From: an uncultured Desulfomonile sp.
GTDB lineage: Bacteria > Desulfobacterota > Desulfomonilia > Desulfomonilales > Desulfomonilaceae
NCBI GenBank assembly: GCA_937915285.1
Contig: CALDNG010000113.1
Coordinates: 1 to 8,254, forward strand
Reading direction: 5' to 3'
Length of the DNA: 8,254 bases
Positions 5,835 to 8,254 of this stretch are shown here, one piece after another (position 1 is the stretch's first letter; each line of letters starts with the position of its first letter). The position numbers were made by a program, and so were the translations under genes. The notes under the pieces are model-generated. The model ran no database searches. It saw only the letters and a list, made by a program, of their open reading frames with translations, and was not told the origin of the DNA.

Positions 5835-6677
5835 ATGCCTAAAACGACCATTCAGACATTGAGAGACAAGAAAAGTCGTGGAGAGAAGATGACATTCGTC
5901 ACCGGGTACGACTATCCATTTGCCATACTGGAACAGAAAGCCGGCGTGGACGTCATCCTGGTAGGGGATTCGATGGGGATGGTAGTGCTTGGATACGACT
6001 CCACACTACCTGTTACCATGGACCTGATGATCCCGCACGTCAAAGCGGTTCGGCTTGGGGCTCCGGACGCCTATCTGGTAGCCGACATGCCTTACATGAG
6101 CTATCAGGTATCAATACCGGAAGCCATTCGAAACGGCGGCAGATTCATGGCGGAATGCGGTTGTGACGCGGTGAAGCTTGAAGGAGGCCGGGAACAGGCT
6201 GCCACAATCAGGGCCATGACAGACGCCACAATTCCGGTTATGGCGCACATCGGGCTGACTCCGCAGGCAGTGGCTCAACTCGGTGGATTCAAGGCTCAGG
6301 GACGCGATCTGGTGACTGCCAAAAAAATCATCGAGGACGCCAGGATACTCGAGGAGGCAGGAGCATGTTCCGTTCTCATGGAGGGAATACCGTCGGAGAT
6401 TGCTGAAATAATCACGAGGAGGTCCGGAGTTCCGACATTCGGTATAGGCGCAGGGCCTCATTGTGACGGACAGGTGTTGGTAATTCATGACATGATAGGC
6501 ATGTTTGACCGCTACACGCCCAAATTCGTCAAGAAATACGCCGAAATTGGAAAACTAATAATTGAAGCCCTCGAGGAATATAAAAAAGACGTTTCGTCCG
6601 GGGTCTTTCCTTCTAGCGAGCATTGTTACGCAATGCCTGAGGAAGTCTCCAGCGAACTCAGGAAACTTTACTCGTGA
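5835..6677 (+). CDS. panB: 3-methyl-2-oxobutanoate hydroxymethyltransferase (ketopantoate hydroxymethyltransferase)
   Basis: PanB makes ketopantoate from 2-oxoisovalerate and 5,10-methylene-tetrahydrofolate, the first committed step to pantothenate and CoA. The 280-residue protein is a typical (beta-alpha)8 enzyme, slightly longer than E. coli (264). Signatures include TGYDYPFA at 23-30, VGDSMGMV at 43-50, YDSTLPVT from 54, VADMP at 82-86 and KLEGG at 114-118. Next come HIGLTPQ from 138, E183 in LMEGIP, and GIGAGPHCDGQ from 203; the ending GVFPSSEH is also typical. D45, D84 and E116 match the magnesium ligands and E183 the catalytic glutamate. An in-frame GTG at 5772 would add 21 unconserved residues. 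I chose 5835 because AGGAG (5825-5829) lies 5 bases before it and MPKTTIQTL matches the family start. panE follows. Confidence 0.95.
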   Translation: MPKTTIQTLRDKKSRGEKMTFVTGYDYPFAILEQKAGVDVILVGDSMGMVVLGYDSTLPVTMDLMIPHVKAVRLGAPDAYLVADMPYMSYQVSIPEAIRNGGRFMAECGCDAVKLEGGREQAATIRAMTDATIPVMAHIGLTPQAVAQLGGFKAQGRDLVTAKKIIEDARILEEAGACSVLMEGIPSEIAEIITRRSGVPTFGIGAGPHCDGQVLVIHDMIGMFDRYTPKFVKKYAEIGKLIIEALEEYKKDVSSGVFPSSEHCYAMPEEVSSELRKLYS

Positions 6678-6768
6678 ATGCTCCAGGATTTATGGCATCG
6701 TTGAATACTCATAAAATAGAAGCGCACCTATGAACGTGGGCGCTATCTGTAAACCGAAAGGCTTAGAA

Positions 6769-7701
6769 ATGAGAATAGGTATAATAGGGTCAGGCGCTCT
6801 CGGATCAGTTTTAGGCGGTTTGCTCATTGAGGCTGGTTACGACGTTGTAATGGTTGAAAGGGATGAAGAGGAAGTAGAACTTGTCAGGCAGAATGGCTTC
6901 TGGCTAGAAGGCGCTTCAGGCGACAGATATGTTAAACCCGCCATAATTGGGCCTGGCGGTGAAATGCCGATGGTCGACTGCGCTATAGTGGTTGTAAAAT
7001 CTTATGACACGCAGGAGGCAGTCAGAACACTTGGTAAATTTCTGGCGCCGGACGGAGTCGCGCTAACCCTACAGAATGGAACAGGAAATTACGACATTCT
7101 CGAAAAAGAGTTTCCAGGAAGGGTTTTACTAGGGACAACAACAATGGGCGCCATGACTTTGGCTCCGGGTAAGTTCAGGCACACCGGACTTGGGACTACT
7201 ACATTCGGTGAGCCGGACGGATTAATTCGCGACAGAACCGTTGAAGTAGAAAAGGTTCTTCGGGGTATGAACGGTGGACCGGTCAGTGTCGTTGACAACG
7301 CGCTTGGATGTGTATGGTCCAAATTAATCGTTAACGCCGCCATCAATGCTCCCGCAACCCTTTTGCGACTGCGAAACGGTGATCTGCCGAAAACGACGCA
7401 TGGCCTGGAACTGATACGCGACATAGTCGAAGAGTGTCTGGCTGTCGTAAAGGCCAAAAACATAAGCTTGATATTTGAAGATCCGGTGAGACATGTGATT
7501 GACGTATGTCAGGGAACAGCTATGAACATAAACTCCATGTTTCAGGACATCAGGGCAAAACGTAGGACAGAAATAGATTTCATCAATGGAGCTGTTGAGC
7601 GTGAGGCCCAAGCGCTGGGCTTGAAAGCCCCGGTAAACGCAGTCCTGACGAGGATGGTAAAGATGCTGGAAAATTCAGAAAACCTGATCGTCCCGGACTG
7701 A
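6769..7701 (+). CDS. panE: 2-dehydropantoate 2-reductase (ketopantoate reductase)
   Basis: PanE reduces ketopantoate to pantoate with NADPH, the step after PanB. The 310 residues have an N-terminal Rossmann fold with GSGALG at 7-12, VKSYDT from 77 and LQNGTGN at 101-107. The C-terminal helical domain has SKLIVNAAINAP from 184 and SMFQDIRAKRRTEIDFING from 256. K185, N189, N193, S256 and E268 line up with the catalytic and substrate residues of E. coli PanE (K176, N180, N184, S244, E256). I chose the ATG at 6769 because the protein then begins with the nucleotide-fold strand MRIGIIGSG and GAAAGG (6756-6761) lies 7 bases before it. An in-frame ATG at 6730 adds 13 unconserved residues. It lies 91 bases after panB with no terminator between, so probably one transcript. 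Confidence 0.93.
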   Translation: MRIGIIGSGALGSVLGGLLIEAGYDVVMVERDEEEVELVRQNGFWLEGASGDRYVKPAIIGPGGEMPMVDCAIVVVKSYDTQEAVRTLGKFLAPDGVALTLQNGTGNYDILEKEFPGRVLLGTTTMGAMTLAPGKFRHTGLGTTTFGEPDGLIRDRTVEVEKVLRGMNGGPVSVVDNALGCVWSKLIVNAAINAPATLLRLRNGDLPKTTHGLELIRDIVEECLAVVKAKNISLIFEDPVRHVIDVCQGTAMNINSMFQDIRAKRRTEIDFINGAVEREAQALGLKAPVNAVLTRMVKMLENSENLIVPD

Positions 7702-7802
7702 TTTTCACTGGATGATGTTCTGTTTGTCTGTATGGCTTCTGAGGGTATCGTTTATCCTTTTCCAAGACTTCAGGTTAGTAGTAATCCCGGGCCCTAACAT
7801 AA

Positions 7803-7831
7803 AAACGCCCCGCTTTTCAGCCGGGGCGTTT
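7803..7831. terminator. Bidirectional intrinsic terminator between panE and the convergent gene
   Basis: AAACGCCCCG (7803-7812) and CGGGGCGTTT (7822-7831) form a perfect 10-bp stem with a 9-base loop. It lies about 100 bases after panE and about 20 bases after the stop of the minus-strand gene. The minus strand has a run of five Ts after the stem and the plus strand only TTT, so it is more complete for the minus-strand gene, though it likely serves both. Confidence 0.85.
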
Positions 7832-7852
7832 CTAGTTGTTGAATAGAGTTTA

Positions 7853-8208
7853 CTAAAACAGTGAACTGATGAATGCGAAGGGCATTCCTATAATTTCAGC
7901 CGCAGTAGATAGCAGGTCGTCACCCGAGTTTTCCTGATAGCTATCTGAAGCGTAATGCTGCATGTTTGGGGCAACAGGAGCCGGGGCAGCCGCCGGAGCC
8001 AGTTTAATTGTGATTCCATCCCTCACTATCCTGTCAGCGGGTACGTGGTTGGACAGAGCCGGACGAGGAGCGGAATTGGCGTAAGGCATACCATTCGGCC
8101 TCAACTCCTGACGCGCCGGTGGATTCATCGGCCTGGAAATTACGATTGGGGTAGCCGGAGCGCCAACAGTGGCAGGATTGTATGCCCCAGCCGGGAACCT
8201 CCAGGGAT
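7853..8208 (-). CDS. C-terminal part of a Pro/Ala-rich protein of unknown function (5' end missing)
   Basis: A minus-strand frame ends at the TAG at 7855-7853 and is open without interruption to the end of genomic sequence at 8208, giving about 117 residues with no start. The internal ATG at 8128 is probably not the start, because the residues before it (PWRFPAGAYNP, then ATVGAPATPIVISRP) have the same Pro/Ala-rich style and there is no ribosome binding site. The middle holds DRIVRDGITIKLAPAAAPAPVAP, low in complexity. The last 20 or so residues (LLSTAAEIIGMPFAFISSLF) are hydrophobic. I do not recognise a family. The composition suggests a flexible, perhaps exported or surface-linked protein, but this is a guess. 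The terminator 20 bases beyond its stop supports it as a real gene. Translation past 8208 is adapter and must be ignored. Confidence 0.6.
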
Positions 8209-8254
8209 AGATCGGAAGAGCGTCGTGTAGGGAAAGAGTGTAGATCTCGGTGGT
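8209..8254. other. Illumina TruSeq adapter sequence (artefact)
   Basis: The last 46 bases, starting AGATCGGAAGAGCGTCGTGT and ending in TCTCGGTGGT, equal the reverse complement of the Illumina TruSeq universal adapter without its last 12 bases, as I know it. This is library DNA left at the end of an assembled contig, not part of the organism. Confidence 0.97.

Noticed and set aside
6730..6768. 13-residue N-terminal extension of PanE
   Set aside because: The nucleotide-binding strand should begin the protein, and a ribosome binding site fits the ATG at 6769.
1..8254. CRISPR array, tRNA, rRNA, insertion sequence, phage or toxin-antitoxin genes
   Set aside because: No spaced direct repeats, no tRNA-like cloverleaf and no transposase, integrase or toxin-like protein was seen on either strand.

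Overview
The window looks like a contig or contig end from an anaerobic bacterium of the Desulfobacterota or syntrophic propionate-oxidiser type. This rests on four things seen together. They are the N-terminus of an aldehyde:ferredoxin oxidoreductase (AOR), a typical anaerobe enzyme, and a succinyl-CoA synthetase plus propionyl/methylmalonyl-CoA carboxyltransferase cluster. The others are a stand-alone cobalamin-binding mutase subunit and a 59-residue SAP-like, cysteine-tailed protein of a kind I associate with deltaproteobacterial genomes. Taxonomy is inferred, not proven. Base composition looks balanced in the genes, with a distinctly AT-rich stretch at about 5191-5367.

Layout: positions 1-374 (minus) hold the start of an AOR gene that runs off the left edge. 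A gene-free divergent region of about 530 bases (375-905) follows. A plus-strand cluster then begins: sucC (906-2084), sucD (2096-2974) and an acyl-CoA carboxyltransferase of the PccB/MmdA family (3011-4564). After a 169-base gap with a good sigma70-like promoter and two small hairpins comes the cobalamin-binding subunit of a methylmalonyl-CoA-mutase-type enzyme (4734-5129), closed by a strong intrinsic terminator (5164-5190). Next are the AT-rich segment, a tiny SAP-like protein (5368-5547), and panB (5835-6677) followed by panE (6769-7701), closed by a probably bidirectional terminator (7803-7831). A convergent minus-strand gene for a Pro/Ala-rich protein of unknown function (7853-8208) is cut at its 5' end. 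The last 46 bases (8209-8254) match the reverse complement of the Illumina TruSeq universal adapter and are not genomic.

How the genes fit together: SucCD interconverts succinyl-CoA and succinate with ATP formation or use. The carboxyltransferase handles propionyl-CoA/methylmalonyl-CoA, and the B12-binding subunit belongs to the mutase that links methylmalonyl-CoA with succinyl-CoA. These are parts of the methylmalonyl-CoA route for propionate, but the mutase large subunit, the epimerase and the biotin carboxylase/carrier parts are not in the window. PanB and PanE are the two consecutive steps from 2-oxoisovalerate to pantoate, supplying coenzyme A, which the upstream enzymes use heavily. I found no convincing undescribed multi-gene system. 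The points most worth following are the SAP/4-Cys small protein with its AT-rich promoter region, the separately promoted B12 subunit with a structured leader, the truncated Pro/Ala-rich protein, and the adapter at the right end.
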